Shown in pieces: positions 35,648-45,052 of a stretch of DNA of 64,000 nucleotides. This DNA comes from [Scytonema hofmanni] UTEX 2349. Its GTDB lineage: Bacteria > Cyanobacteriota > Cyanobacteriia > Cyanobacteriales > Nostocaceae. The stretch's first letter is position 1; every line of letters begins with the position of its first letter. The position numbers and the translations under genes were made by a program. The notes beneath the pieces are model-generated. The model did not search any database and had not been told where the DNA came from. It was given only the letters and a program-made list of their open reading frames with translations. The stretch lies in NCBI RefSeq assembly GCF_000582685.1, contig NZ_KK073765.1, positions 150,559-214,558 of the forward strand, read 5' to 3'.

Positions 35648-38578
35648 TTATTCTGTTAGTTTTTCTTCTATCGCTTGTACATTTAGTACGGGATTTTTAT
35701 CACCGAAATTTAATGCTTCTTGGTTATTTTCTGTTGGTTGTTCTATAGGTTGTACGTTTATTACGAATTTTTTATTAGTTGAATTTAATAGCTCTTTGGT
35801 TTCTTCTGTTGGTTCTTCTTGGCGAATCATCCCTACGTATGCTTCAGAGAATTTAACCATTCCCAACATGGGATTTTGTTTATATTTGGTGAGATATAGG
35901 GTACGTAATTCTTGCTCGTTGGGGTTGTTAGCAACAGCAGCAAGCAGGCAATAAGCTGGATAATATCTACAAAAAGTTAGTTTGCCATTATCGTCAAGCA
36001 ACCACTGCGAGTAAATACTTTCGCGTTTGGGGAAGAAAGCTTCTGTGCTGTTACGAGAAATAATTTCTGATGGATATTTAAATCTGGCGATAAATGGGTC
36101 TACTGCTGATGTTTGAATCCGTCCTATAAGGCGGGTTGTAAGGTTGGCGAATATTTTAGGAGCAGATTTACTTTGGAAGATACTTTCCGGTTCTTGGGCT
36201 GATAAAATAACTCTGATACCAGCTTTTGCACCGTTAGCGCAGAGTCTGCCGATTAGTTCGGCTATACTTTCAAAGTTGAAGAGAATCGGCGCTTCATCTA
36301 GGAAAAAAATCGATGCTTTACTCGACAATGCTCGACGTAGGGCGGCTGCATATGCTGAGAGTGCAAGTATTGCTGCGTCTGTTTCGCTCCCTAGCGATCG
36401 CAAGGCAAATACTAATAGCCGAGCATCTGTTCTAAAACTAGATGGTTTAGCAACTGACTGACCTACTCTTGAATTTAGCCAGAATTTTATCCGCAGTCTA
36501 ATTTGGTCAAGTGCATCTAAAATATCCTTACTGTTATTGGCAATTGAATCTAATTTGATATATCCAGGCGAACAGAAATTATAGAAATCTTGGAGAGTTG
36601 GAATATCATTCCACTCAGGTGTTCCTACACCTGATTCAAAAGCAAGTTTATATCGTAATTTGATATCATCGTCGTTAAAGAAAGTTTCAATCCCAAGGGT
36701 CAGAATACTTTCAATATTTGATATCATCGTGGGACTAACGTTAGCTCGGTTAGTACCAAGCACCATTGTCATAAGCGTTGATTTCAAGAACTCCTTGAAA
36801 TCAGTCATTCGCTCTTTGATCAGCTCAGGTTCGTATCCCCTCAAATCGGGAAGTTCAAATAAGTTATTTGCCTCCTTAGTGATGTCAAAGTAAGCACCTT
36901 CTTCACCCATCAACTGCGTATAATCTGTGAAAGTAGAACTACCGTCTGGTTTGGGATAGTCCAGGGCGATGACGGGGATACCTTGAGCTAAAGCTGGTGT
37001 TAATAACCCGGCTACTAGTACAGATTTACCAGCCCTAGTTGTACCGAAGACTGCAAGATTTTTGTGCTGGGTGTACAAGTCGAGATGTACGGGGGTTCCT
37101 CCTTCTTCGGCTATAAGCTCAAACCCAGATTTATCGCCTGTGGAGGTACGTACTAGGGGCATAATTCCCGGTACTTCAGAAGAGAAATAGGGGAGACGGC
37201 GATTAAACGGTTTTGTTAGTAAATTTTCCCAAATAATAGGTACTGTTTGCGACCAGGTTTTCCATGCGTATTCTATTTCTCTATCAACTACTGCCGGTCG
37301 TAGGAAACAACTGGAGATATATCTGTAAGCTTCATCAAGTTTTTGACGGCTGCTACGATAAATACAGAAGACAACCGCCGTGTGGATAGGTATAGAACCT
37401 AATAGGATAGTTTCTTGTGCCCGCACAGCCTCCTCGATGTTCATGTTTGCCTTGACATCAATAGAGCCTTTATCAGCAGACATGGCGCTGGAGGTGATTG
37501 ACTGTTTGGTTATGCGCTGAAGGGCAGTTTTAGCTAGTCCTTGGTTAGCTTTGGATAACTGGCAGATAATTTCGGTATCAGAGATTTTCTCTTTAGAAAT
37601 TACCTCCCAGAGGTATCGTAGTTGGTCGTACTCATCAACCCAGCCTTGAGGTTTTTCGCTAAATTGTAGGACACCGATATACTTGTTTTGGAGTTTGACC
37701 CAGCTGCGGTCGAGGAAGGGAACCGATTGTTCGTTTTCCAGGACTAAGTGTTTGATATGGAAATCGCTTGTTTGTTCTTCTTTGAGTCCTGTTTCATCAA
37801 GGATAAGGCGATTGGGGATGGGGGGTACTTCACTACGGTTAAATTGATTCCAGATAACTTCCCAGATATCGCTTGCTGTAAGTACTTTGGCGCTTAACCC
37901 CATTGTGTTGGAGATAATTTGCTCCCACATTTGAAATCCAGATGTGAAGCTATCTTTTAAAATAGTTTCAATGCGCTGGTGCCTGACAGCATGAATTTCT
38001 CCAGTAAATCCTTGCCAGTATGTTTGCAGTTGCTTGATAGTTTTTTCAATGGGGTCGTTGCTTTTGCTGTTTTCAGCTGCAAGTACGGTATAAGTACACC
38101 AGAAGCGGAGGAATTTATTTTTACGTACCCCTGCGAGTGTGAGTTCCCTTGCCCGTAGCCGTTCTGACCTCATTAGTAGAGTTAGCTGTTCGAGATCGCA
38201 CTGTTTTTCGACTTTCTTTAGCTCTTGTTGCCGAAAGGTATCATCGGTAAACGAACCAATGTGGATTGTTAGGGTTTCGCGTTCGGGTAGTTCCTTGAGT
38301 CCACCCTCGATATTTTCAAATATAGGTAGGATTTGTTCTTCTGGAAGGGATGGGTGAATCCCTTGGATATCAAAGCAAAACCTAATTTGAATATCTTCCT
38401 TTTTCTTGAGAATGATTGCGCCAACATTCTTACGACCGCCAAGTGAGATACTTGCAATTCCTGCTAAGTGGGTAATATCCTCAAATGGCGTGAGACCTTT
38501 TACTACCCCAAGTTGTTCGGTTTCGAGGGATTGTCTGCCAAGTTTATCTTTTGGCTTCTTGGGTTTGGTTGAAGTCAT
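35648..38578 (-). CDS. VirB4/TraC-like conjugation ATPase
   Basis: A 976-residue ATPase that powers pilus assembly and substrate transfer at the inner membrane. Walker A GTTRAGKS lies at about 510-517, followed by IPVIALDYPKPDGSS. Walker B is FFLDEAPI (about 757), followed by ILSAQEPESIF and LTTRLIGRI, a typical VirB4 C-terminal block. The N-terminal 480 residues hold the usual low-identity VirB4 domain. The C-terminus has an extra Glu/Asn-rich tail of ~90 residues. It is the largest gene of the leftward secretion operon. Confidence 0.92.
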   Translation of the reverse strand: MTSTKPKKPKDKLGRQSLETEQLGVVKGLTPFEDITHLAGIASISLGGRKNVGAIILKKKEDIQIRFCFDIQGIHPSLPEEQILPIFENIEGGLKELPERETLTIHIGSFTDDTFRQQELKKVEKQCDLEQLTLLMRSERLRARELTLAGVRKNKFLRFWCTYTVLAAENSKSNDPIEKTIKQLQTYWQGFTGEIHAVRHQRIETILKDSFTSGFQMWEQIISNTMGLSAKVLTASDIWEVIWNQFNRSEVPPIPNRLILDETGLKEEQTSDFHIKHLVLENEQSVPFLDRSWVKLQNKYIGVLQFSEKPQGWVDEYDQLRYLWEVISKEKISDTEIICQLSKANQGLAKTALQRITKQSITSSAMSADKGSIDVKANMNIEEAVRAQETILLGSIPIHTAVVFCIYRSSRQKLDEAYRYISSCFLRPAVVDREIEYAWKTWSQTVPIIWENLLTKPFNRRLPYFSSEVPGIMPLVRTSTGDKSGFELIAEEGGTPVHLDLYTQHKNLAVFGTTRAGKSVLVAGLLTPALAQGIPVIALDYPKPDGSSTFTDYTQLMGEEGAYFDITKEANNLFELPDLRGYEPELIKERMTDFKEFLKSTLMTMVLGTNRANVSPTMISNIESILTLGIETFFNDDDIKLRYKLAFESGVGTPEWNDIPTLQDFYNFCSPGYIKLDSIANNSKDILDALDQIRLRIKFWLNSRVGQSVAKPSSFRTDARLLVFALRSLGSETDAAILALSAYAAALRRALSSKASIFFLDEAPILFNFESIAELIGRLCANGAKAGIRVILSAQEPESIFQSKSAPKIFANLTTRLIGRIQTSAVDPFIARFKYPSEIISRNSTEAFFPKRESIYSQWLLDDNGKLTFCRYYPAYCLLAAVANNPNEQELRTLYLTKYKQNPMLGMVKFSEAYVGMIRQEEPTEETKELLNSTNKKFVINVQPIEQPTENNQEALNFGDKNPVLNVQAIEEKLTE

Positions 38579-38619
38579 GACGATAACTCTCTGCGTTAAT
38601 ATTTATTGACAATTGAAGA

Positions 38620-38952
38620 TTATTTGCGCTTTTTGCGTTTGGGTTTTCTTGTTGGTGAGGAAGGTGGATTCACCAGTGAGACGAAGGGTTTATATCCGCG
38701 AGTGATGCGGGGAGTACCGACAAACTTACCTAAGAAGGCTTTATTTGATGTGACCGTCCACCAGGTTGCCCATCCCCAGGTGATTGATATTCCCGTTGCC
38801 AGCCATCCTGCTTGAAGAAATCCCTTCACTACGAAATACATAATGAGTGCGATCGCACTCCAAGGAACAATTTGGTCGGCAGGAAATGGACCGAGCCGAG
38901 GTTGGTCGCCTAAGACTTGGTTGACGGTACGGAATTCTCTGTCTCTAGGCAT
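38620..38952 (-). CDS. VirB3/TraL-like small membrane protein
   Basis: A 110-residue protein with two close membrane spans at about 28-65 (WSAIALIMYFVVKGFLQAGW) and a very basic C-terminus (RKPKRKKRK). It lies directly before VirB4, the usual place of VirB3. Assignment is from topology and order. Confidence 0.7.
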   Translation of the reverse strand: MPRDREFRTVNQVLGDQPRLGPFPADQIVPWSAIALIMYFVVKGFLQAGWLATGISITWGWATWWTVTSNKAFLGKFVGTPRITRGYKPFVSLVNPPSSPTRKPKRKKRK

Positions 38953-39000
38953 TGCTTTTTGGGTTGGGAGTGGTTTTTTACCACTCCTCTCATGATTTGA

Positions 39001-39621
39001 TTAGCCTCCTGCGCCACCGCCACCAACGACGAGTCCTGAAAGAATGTCCCCAACAACTACGGTGATGGCGATGATAATTGGGGTACGGGCAATGGTCTGC
39101 CAATCTTCGTCATTTCTTGCTGCTTGCACCACCCGAATAAGACCGATAGCAAGATAGATAAGGAACAGACCGCGCAGTACTGCGAAGATGAATCCAGTTA
39201 CTTTTTGATCTATACCGGGGAAGTAATTGGCATCTTTGAAGAATTTTTCAGCGTTGTTCATGAATTGGGCGCTGGCGGGTGCAACTGACATATCCAGTAG
39301 AAATACCGCACCCACTAAGCAAAACATGATTGTGTAAATGTTTACGCCGTACTTGCGCTGCCATTTTTCAAAGTTGGAAAGCAGGCTGTTTGCTTCTTTG
39401 GGCATTAATGCGACACCGGCAGTAGCGAACGCTAATGATGCCATAAGCATGTTGTGGATTGAAATATCCACAAGCATCAATCCGGTACCAACAACCATCA
39501 AACCGGCGATTGTGCCATTTTCTTTCCAATTGCGGCGGCGACGTACTGGTGCGGGATATCCGTATTCTTGTTCGTATGATGTGTAGTTGTTATTGTAATC
39601 TGGGTCGTAGTTTGTTCTCAT
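39001..39621 (-). CDS. VirB2/TrbC-like pilin precursor with long membrane leader
   Basis: A 206-residue protein. It has a cytoplasmic start rich in Tyr/Asn and Arg (1-32), then spans at about 37-72 and 93-111, then APASAQF, a canonical signal peptidase site that would cut after A118. The remaining 88 residues carry two spans (about 143-164 and 182-200) joined by a short charged loop (RVVQAARNDEDW), exactly the VirB2/TraA pilin layout. It is the first gene of the secretion operon. The ~118-residue leader with its own membrane spans is much longer than the usual 35-50. Confidence 0.75.
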   Translation of the reverse strand: MRTNYDPDYNNNYTSYEQEYGYPAPVRRRRNWKENGTIAGLMVVGTGLMLVDISIHNMLMASLAFATAGVALMPKEANSLLSNFEKWQRKYGVNIYTIMFCLVGAVFLLDMSVAPASAQFMNNAEKFFKDANYFPGIDQKVTGFIFAVLRGLFLIYLAIGLIRVVQAARNDEDWQTIARTPIIIAITVVVGDILSGLVVGGGGAGG

Positions 39622-39923
39622 GTGCGCGTAATTATGAATTTATGAGAGCTAATTTCAACAAAAAGAACGACGTTGGGTATTTTAGTCCCGGCAAAGTACC
39701 CTACGAGAAGAGCAAAGCCTAATGGAGAATTGGTATTTTTTAAAACTCTTAAAAGCTTTGCGGCTTATGTGTTTATTCTATGGGTGGTAGTAATTCGGAT
39801 ACATCCGATTAATTGTTTAAGTTTTGACGTTATCTTTGCCTATAAAGTGTTGCAGCAAATTTCAAATATAGTTGGATTGACAAAGTTAATAATGTATCTC
39901 AACCCTATTTTGAAGCAAAGTAA

Positions 39924-39955
39924 AATCCCTAAAAGCAACTTTGCTTTTAGGGATT
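39924..39955 (-). terminator. strong hairpin terminator
   Basis: AATCCCTAAAAGC pairs with GCTTTTAGGGATT around AACTTT. On the minus strand TTTACTTTG follows. It would stop transcripts coming from the AAA-DUF192 gene pair and insulate the secretion operon. Confidence 0.75.
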
Positions 39956-39998
39956 GAATACCTGATTATTGCTAATACATTAAGGCAAAAAAAGTGAC

Positions 39999-40100
39999 TA
40001 GTACCGCAAGGCGGAAGTCAAAAGTCAAAAGTCAAAAAGCTTATAGGGCAGAATTTTTGGCGATTTGGAATGGGTGGTTTATTTCCGCCATGCTGTACTA
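39999..40100. repeat. dispersed cyanobacterial repeat with heptamer tract
   Basis: TAGTACCGCAAGGCGGAA at one end and an inverted, slightly diverged copy (TTCCGCCATGCTGTACTA) at the other enclose three tandem AGTCAAA heptamers. This resembles short repeats that I recall being common in Nostoc-type genomes. It is intergenic and could be a small non-autonomous element. Confidence 0.6.
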
Positions 40101-40232
40101 GCCTTGTTTTCTAGATCCTCTCCCAAAGGGAGACCTAGGCGCGAACGATACAAGAGCGACTTTTTACTCCGGAAGGCTGGTCACTTTTTTCCGACTTCCT
40201 CCACTAATATGTTCTTTGATGATGAATTGAGA

Positions 40233-41009
40233 CTATTTAATATTTAGTTTTATAAATTTCCCGTTATTTAACCCTAGAGAATCTACGCTATTTGCGGGCA
40301 ATTCGATTACTTGATTTACAGGATGAACTGAATTGTATTTAGGACATTCCCTCGTTGTACAGGGTGGTGCATTCCTGACGATATGTTTAATTTCTCCATC
40401 TTTGAGAAATATCATATCTAGGGGGATGTGAGTATCCTTCATCCACAAGCTAATTGCTTCGGGTTTGTTGATAACAAATAGCATCCCTTGGTTGTTAGGT
40501 AAGTATGAGCGGAATTTGAGTCCTTTGGATAGTTCCTTATTTTCTCTTGCTACCTCTAGTTGGAAGGTTTGATTGTTGGTAGTAAAGCTTGCACCAATCG
40601 GTAGATACTGGGGCTGACAAGTCCAAAAGTAGAGTGCTAGGGGTGAGAGAGCAGCAGTAAAGCCAGCAATTGGTCCAGCGAAATTCAGAATTTTGAAGAA
40701 TAGGCTTTTTTCTGGAGTTTGCGATCGCTTAGTTTGATTGGTTTGTTTTGTGAATTCCATAATTTTAGATAAATCAAGTGGTAAAGTGGTTAGATTTCTA
40801 TCATTCAATTGGAGATCTAATGCAGTTAAAACTGCATGAGTTGCTTTCCTTCCAGGTCGTGCTAACACGCTCGTTTCCCGCATACCAAGAGGTTTATTAT
40901 GAGCTGGTATGCTTGCATTGATTCCCAAACATTTCTGGAAACTTTGAACTAATTTATAATGTTTGCTATCCGAAAATATCAATGTTACCAACAGCAAATT
41001 TAGACTCAT
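40233..41009 (-). CDS. DUF192-domain protein with N-terminal membrane span
   Basis: The C-terminal ~130 residues are a DUF192 domain: QLEVARENKELSKGLKFRS, QGMLFVINKPEAISLWMKD, TPLDMIFL-like THIPLDMIFLKDG, and SVHPVNQVIELPANSVDSLG. Before it is a membrane span (LNFAGPIAGFTAALSPLALY). The start is uncertain: ATG at 41007-41009 (used here) overlaps the AAA gene by 44 nt; TTG at 40982 or ATG at 40760 are other options, and an earlier frame start at 41087 seems too deep in the AAA gene. DUF192 proteins are small exported or cytoplasmic proteins of unknown role. Confidence 0.75.
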   Translation of the reverse strand: MSLNLLLVTLIFSDSKHYKLVQSFQKCLGINASIPAHNKPLGMRETSVLARPGRKATHAVLTALDLQLNDRNLTTLPLDLSKIMEFTKQTNQTKRSQTPEKSLFFKILNFAGPIAGFTAALSPLALYFWTCQPQYLPIGASFTTNNQTFQLEVARENKELSKGLKFRSYLPNNQGMLFVINKPEAISLWMKDTHIPLDMIFLKDGEIKHIVRNAPPCTTRECPKYNSVHPVNQVIELPANSVDSLGLNNGKFIKLNIK

Positions 41010-42624
41010 CGAGGGGGCTAGATGGTAAAGCTTGTTGGTCTGCCTTATTCCGCATCGACTCAACTTTATCAGCTTCTCGAATGGCAAGAGGGTTCATCTG
41101 GCGGCGTTCTTCTAACAGTGCTTCGATGGTTAGTTCGAGTGGAGGAAGTTCGCTTGGATTATGCGTATTTTCTGCTACTGTCTCATAGAATATTGTACTG
41201 GCGGCGCGTTCGACAATTGTCTGGATTTCAGCACCTACACACCTATTGGTAGCTTTAAGTATTCTGCGCCACTGTTCTGAGTCCCAAGGGTCGCCGCCAT
41301 TACGGAATCGCTTGTCAAATCGAGCGGCGTGCAGTTTGAAGATAGTATACCTTTCCCCATTGTTCGGCAGGTCTATCTTGAATAGGTAGTCAAACCGTCC
41401 AGCGCGGGTTAACTCTGGCGGCAACCACTCCATACGGTTAACGGACGCTATAATTAATACATCTGACTGTCTTTCTTGCATCCATGTTAATAGCTTACCC
41501 GCTAATCGTTTAGCTAGGTCATCATCACCGGCAAAACCTTTATCAAAATCGTCAAAATAAAGTATTATTTGTGACAATTTATCGGCTAATTTGAGCAATC
41601 GTTCGAGTTTGATTTCAGCGAGAGAGCCGAAACTGCGGAAGTTGCCCCAATCGACCATTATCAAGGGTATGCCCATATTCTGGGAGCAGGTTTTTGCCGA
41701 ATGGGATTTACCCGTCCCTGGTGGTCCTACTAGCATAATACCTTTGGGTACTTTGAGGTTATATTGCTTGGCGCGGGGGGTAAGCAGCCTTTTGAATTTT
41801 TTGAATGACTCCTGCATAAGTTCTAACCCACCGAGTTGGACTTTGGGTGGGGGTAGGAACTCAATATCATAGAGGCGGTTGAGGAGTTGAATTTTCTGTT
41901 TGAGGAGGGATTGCGCTACAGATCCTGAATTACTGAAATCTGTGGTTTTTCTAATACATGCCAGCAGGTTAAGTATATCTGATATATACAACCCCATTCC
42001 GGCGATCGCTACTGTGAGGTAGTCTGTGTCTGCATATTCTGGGGGTAGTACACAGCCTTGAGTGAGTGATTTGATAATTTCTCCGACATCAGGTAAATCT
42101 TGTTTCCAGATAGGAATTTCGGCGGCGATATCGCTACTAATATCAGCAGTTGCTCCGAGAAGTAGGGCAACTTTACCAGTATTTTGGTTATAAAGTTTAA
42201 TATTAATCAGTGAAGATTTAATCCACTCTGATATTAATAAAAATTCAGCTTCTGGGAAACTATTTTCTTGAATCCAGGGGTATATATTCTCGACGATTAA
42301 TACCCCATTTTCCTGATATTCTTTCCAAAAATTGAGTAGATGAAAATAATCTTCTTTATTATGTTTTGGTTTGGGAATGTAGCCTTTAAATTCTCCAATC
42401 GCTAATTTTGAATTTTTTACTGTCAATTCTTTGATACTCTCTTCTCCCAGGTTCCAAAGGTAGCATTTATTTCCAGTGGTTTGGCAGAACTGGCTGATAT
42501 GGGTGAGCAGGCGCAGTCTTTCCTGGAGGGGAGATTCGCAGGCGATTAAGGGATATTCTTCTTGAATCAGTCCTTCGAGTATCTGGAAGCTGTACATACT
42601 TTGTCCGGAGTGTTTTTGGTACAT
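40966..42624 (-). CDS. Ycf46-like AAA+ ATPase
   Basis: A 552-residue AAA+ protein. The N-terminal ~250 residues resemble the Ycf46-type regulatory half (CESPLQERLRLLTHI, VALLLGATADIS). The ATPase half has Walker A GPPGTGKS (about 300-307), Walker B ILYFDDFDKG (about 352-361), sensor IIASVNRMEWLPPEL and the arginine finger RAGRFDYLFKIDLP. Ycf46 proteins are linked to photosynthesis or stress in cyanobacteria; a plasmid copy suggests a different chaperone-like use. A GGAAG site precedes the ATG. It is co-transcribed with the DUF192 gene. Confidence 0.85.
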   Translation of the reverse strand: MYQKHSGQSMYSFQILEGLIQEEYPLIACESPLQERLRLLTHISQFCQTTGNKCYLWNLGEESIKELTVKNSKLAIGEFKGYIPKPKHNKEDYFHLLNFWKEYQENGVLIVENIYPWIQENSFPEAEFLLISEWIKSSLINIKLYNQNTGKVALLLGATADISSDIAAEIPIWKQDLPDVGEIIKSLTQGCVLPPEYADTDYLTVAIAGMGLYISDILNLLACIRKTTDFSNSGSVAQSLLKQKIQLLNRLYDIEFLPPPKVQLGGLELMQESFKKFKRLLTPRAKQYNLKVPKGIMLVGPPGTGKSHSAKTCSQNMGIPLIMVDWGNFRSFGSLAEIKLERLLKLADKLSQIILYFDDFDKGFAGDDDLAKRLAGKLLTWMQERQSDVLIIASVNRMEWLPPELTRAGRFDYLFKIDLPNNGERYTIFKLHAARFDKRFRNGGDPWDSEQWRRILKATNRCVGAEIQTIVERAASTIFYETVAENTHNPSELPPLELTIEALLEERRQMNPLAIREADKVESMRNKADQQALPSSPLDESKFAVGNIDIFG

Positions 42625-42792
42625 TGTCTTCCATCTGACTCTTAATCTGCATCCAATTTTAGTTGTAAAAAATATCCAACATTTATTGGTTTAAATTACT
42701 TCTGCATAGCTGTAAAACTGAGTGTAACACTATTTCTTATTTGAGGAATATGTAAAGTTGCAGCCTATTATTTAAAGTTTTGATTAACAAGC

Positions 42793-43380
42793 ATGACTAA
42801 ATCGTCATTACCAGTTCCGTCTTTTCCCCAAATATTTGTCCCCCAATTGGTTAGAGATAATAAATTTGCTCCCGTGACTGCACCTTCGGGTACGGGTGAT
42901 GCTCCTATAGGTGCAAGTGAGAAATTATTTGAGAATGTTTTGAAGCATTACTTTGGTGAGGGACTTGTTTTACCCCAACAGAAGATGTTACCGACGGGGC
43001 ACGATTTACATTACACGGCTGACTTTTTGATTGTTGAACCTACTACTGGGCTACACCTAGATGTTGAAGTTGATGAGCCGATATCGTTTGCGACGGGAAA
43101 ACCTACCCACTGTGTTGGGGAGGATGATTATCGCAACAAGTGCTTTGTCGAAGCTAACTGGGTGGTGGTGCGGTTTGCAGAAGAACAGGTTTCCAGCCAG
43201 CCGGAGCGTTGCGCGCTTGTTATAGCTACTGCGATCGCAAAACTGACGGGCAATACTATCTATGAAGAGAAGTTGCGCCACGCGGGTAGGGTAGATGCTA
43301 TCAAGCAGTGGACACCTCGTCAGGCTACGAAGCTGAAGAAGGGCAATTACCGTCAGGGTTATTTGGCAAAGAGGAACTAG
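42793..43380 (+). CDS. Vsr/DUF559-like PD-(D/E)XK nuclease-fold protein
   Basis: A 195-residue protein. The fold signs are GASEKLFENVLKHYFGEGLV, then HYTADFLIVEPTTGLHLDVE with VDEP, then NKCFVEANWVVVRFAEEQ and the ending CALVIATAIA. These match the very-short-patch / DUF559-like endonuclease fold, with D in the first motif and ExD in place of the usual ExK, so activity is uncertain. It starts with a lone rightward promoter region in 42625-42792. It overlaps in place, but not in frame, with the leader of the next gene. Confidence 0.75.
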   Translation: MTKSSLPVPSFPQIFVPQLVRDNKFAPVTAPSGTGDAPIGASEKLFENVLKHYFGEGLVLPQQKMLPTGHDLHYTADFLIVEPTTGLHLDVEVDEPISFATGKPTHCVGEDDYRNKCFVEANWVVVRFAEEQVSSQPERCALVIATAIAKLTGNTIYEEKLRHAGRVDAIKQWTPRQATKLKKGNYRQGYLAKRN

Positions 43381-43463
43381 TACAGTTTTTCAGGTATTTA
43401 GCCGAGAGCGCTGGGCTACTGAGTAGGTGGTATTTTCGAGAAAAAATTAGGGAGTTTATCAAG

Positions 43464-43781
43464 ATGAGCAAGTGCGTTACATATTATATCCAGACGAATC
43501 CAATTGACCAACTTGTCGAGTATTTCGGCACGACGCTAGAGAAACTTACCCTAGCTGATAAGCTGGCATTGCGGGTAATATTAACATATTGGTTATTCCA
43601 CCGCGAAGTCGCTGATTTAGGTGAGTATACTTTAAATCATGCTATGGAAGATACGATGCAAGGATATTCAGAAGACTGTCAAATTAACCTGAAAGAAGCG
43701 ATTGCCATTTTAGAAGATATTGGCAAGAATGAAGCAGAAGGGTTAATTGAATCACTTACGGCTCAACTGCGCTGTTTGTAA
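43464..43781 (+). CDS. hypothetical protein
   Basis: The ATG at 43464 has a GGAG site 9 nt upstream and gives 105 residues; a longer frame beginning in the preceding gene is judged an artefact. The protein is helical (DQLVEYFGTTLEKLTLADKL, then NLKEAIAILEDIGKNEAEGL). It lies 83 nt after the nuclease-fold gene on the same strand. No family is recognised. Confidence 0.65.
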   Translation: MSKCVTYYIQTNPIDQLVEYFGTTLEKLTLADKLALRVILTYWLFHREVADLGEYTLNHAMEDTMQGYSEDCQINLKEAIAILEDIGKNEAEGLIESLTAQLRCL

Positions 43782-43932
43782 AAAATATTGAACTAACGGC
43801 TTTGGGCTTTGGCGCTAAATAGGAAAGCACAAATAAACACAACTATGTGAATAAAGATTAAGGTATTAAAATCTTTTTCCCTTTAGCATAACTGCCTTGT
43901 CTCAACGACAAATATTTCTGCTGACCTACTTA

Positions 43933-44268
43933 TCATACGGGAATTAGTTTAAGTTCTTTTAATCGTTCCTGAATACCTACTACCTCAACTTCCCAGAATT
44001 TTTCAATTGCCAGGTAGAGTTTTTCAAACTCTTCTGGCTGTTTTTCTAAGAAATTATTTAATTTAAGAGCTAAAGTATCTTCATCTATTGAATGATTGCT
44101 GTAAAAAGCTACTATTATCTCGTCTTTTGAACCTTCACGGTCAAATGTAATGCCACACTTAATCTCTTGAATAAATATTTTGGGCGTGGGAAATTTGTTT
44201 TTTCTATCTTTGAAACTGAGGGCTATACTTTTGAGTTCTTCTATTGAAAAATTTTCCATGTTTCTCAT
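43933..44268 (-). CDS. hypothetical protein
   Basis: A 111-residue protein, ATG at 44266-44268 (a second ATG three codons in). It has a mixed alpha/beta pattern: IFIQEIKCGITFDREGSKDE then IIVAFYSNHSIDEDTLALKL. No membrane span or known motif. Downstream is convergent with the rightward gene ending at 43781. Confidence 0.6.
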   Translation of the reverse strand: MRNMENFSIEELKSIALSFKDRKNKFPTPKIFIQEIKCGITFDREGSKDEIIVAFYSNHSIDEDTLALKLNNFLEKQPEEFEKLYLAIEKFWEVEVVGIQERLKELKLIPV

Positions 44269-44577
44269 ACCTATATACTATTTTATATTTGTATCTTCAT
44301 TAAATAAATTTGTCAAATCTAAAAAAATAGAAGCAGTATTTAAATACTACCTCTATAAAGGAGTAGTTTCACTCCTTGCACCACTTAATTTAAGCACTAG
44401 CTTATGCCGTAGTATTACTACAGTTCACATTTAATTTGTGTTAGTTTAATTGTTCACGACTCCACTACTTATCCAAAGGGTTTATATGTGCTAGTTGTTT
44501 AACCTCCTGTTTGGCTTAAGGTTTAGGTCTCACTTTTCCCGTACTTACCGTGGCAGACTTCGCGCCGTGCTGCTATT
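44269..44577. other. gene-free stretch with small palindromes
   Basis: About 310 bp. It holds a palindrome AGTATTTAAATACT at about 44334-44347 and a small hairpin AAGGAGT/ACTCCTT just after it. These may belong to the promoter or leader of the leftward gene ending at 43933. No coding frame was found. Confidence 0.5.
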
Positions 44578-45046
44578 TTATTCATCCTGATTGGAGTTAC
44601 TTGGTTGATTGATAAGTGTAATAACTGTGTTTGGAGTAAGGGGAGTCCACCGAGGACGCGAGAATTTTACGCCATCGAAATTGAATTGTACTAAGCAGAA
44701 TGTTTCTTTTGCATCCCGCCAATTTTGATTGTACCGAGGATAATGTTCGATAAAGACAAATCCAGGATTGTTACCCAATATTTCCTCTTTATATTGTTTC
44801 CAGATGAGAGTCGCTACTCTTTCACATGAGTTAGTTATTGAGGTTCCTGTATCTGATTTATCCAAGTCCGAGCAGATAACAATTACGGGCATTGAATACA
44901 TTCTGTAAATTTTCAGAGCGCACTTGGATGTCCAAATCTTGGGATTCAATTGTTCGTAGTCGTTAGAAAGCTCCTTTCCACTCGAAGATTGTGTTGATAA
45001 CCATACTAGGAGTGTTAAGGTCGATATTTTTGGGTTTTACTTTCAT
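44578..45046 (-). CDS. hypothetical, probably exported protein with an apparent frameshift
   Basis: A 123-codon frame reads from TTG 44949 to TGA-side end at 44578, with VIVICSDLDKSDTGTSITNS, FVFIEHYPRYNQNW and a Pro-rich end. Upstream, an ATG at 45044-45046 with a good GGTGAG site, 7 nt after the SLOG gene, starts MKVKPKN in a different frame. If one A of the run CCCAAAAATA is removed, the two join as MKVKPKISTLTLLVWLSTQS, a plausible signal peptide. So this is probably a single ~155-residue secreted protein with a one-base error or mutation. No family is recognised. Confidence 0.5.
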
Positions 45047-45052
45047 TCTTTC

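Larger units (their letters stand above)
39622..40232. other. gene-poor region upstream of the secretion operon
   Basis: About 610 bp. The right part holds a terminator (39924-39955) and a repeat element (39999-40100). The left part (39622-39920) should carry the promoter of the leftward secretion operon. A rightward open frame in it shows no family likeness and is not called. Confidence 0.6.

Noticed and set aside
39673..39957. Rightward open frame of 94 codons upstream of the secretion operon
   Set aside because: It crosses the terminator at 39924-39955, has no good ribosome site and no recognisable family; its hydrophobic composition follows from AT-rich sequence.
40016..40037. Tandem AGTCAAA repeats as a CRISPR or iteron array
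   Set aside because: Only three heptamers with no spacers; they belong to a common dispersed cyanobacterial repeat.
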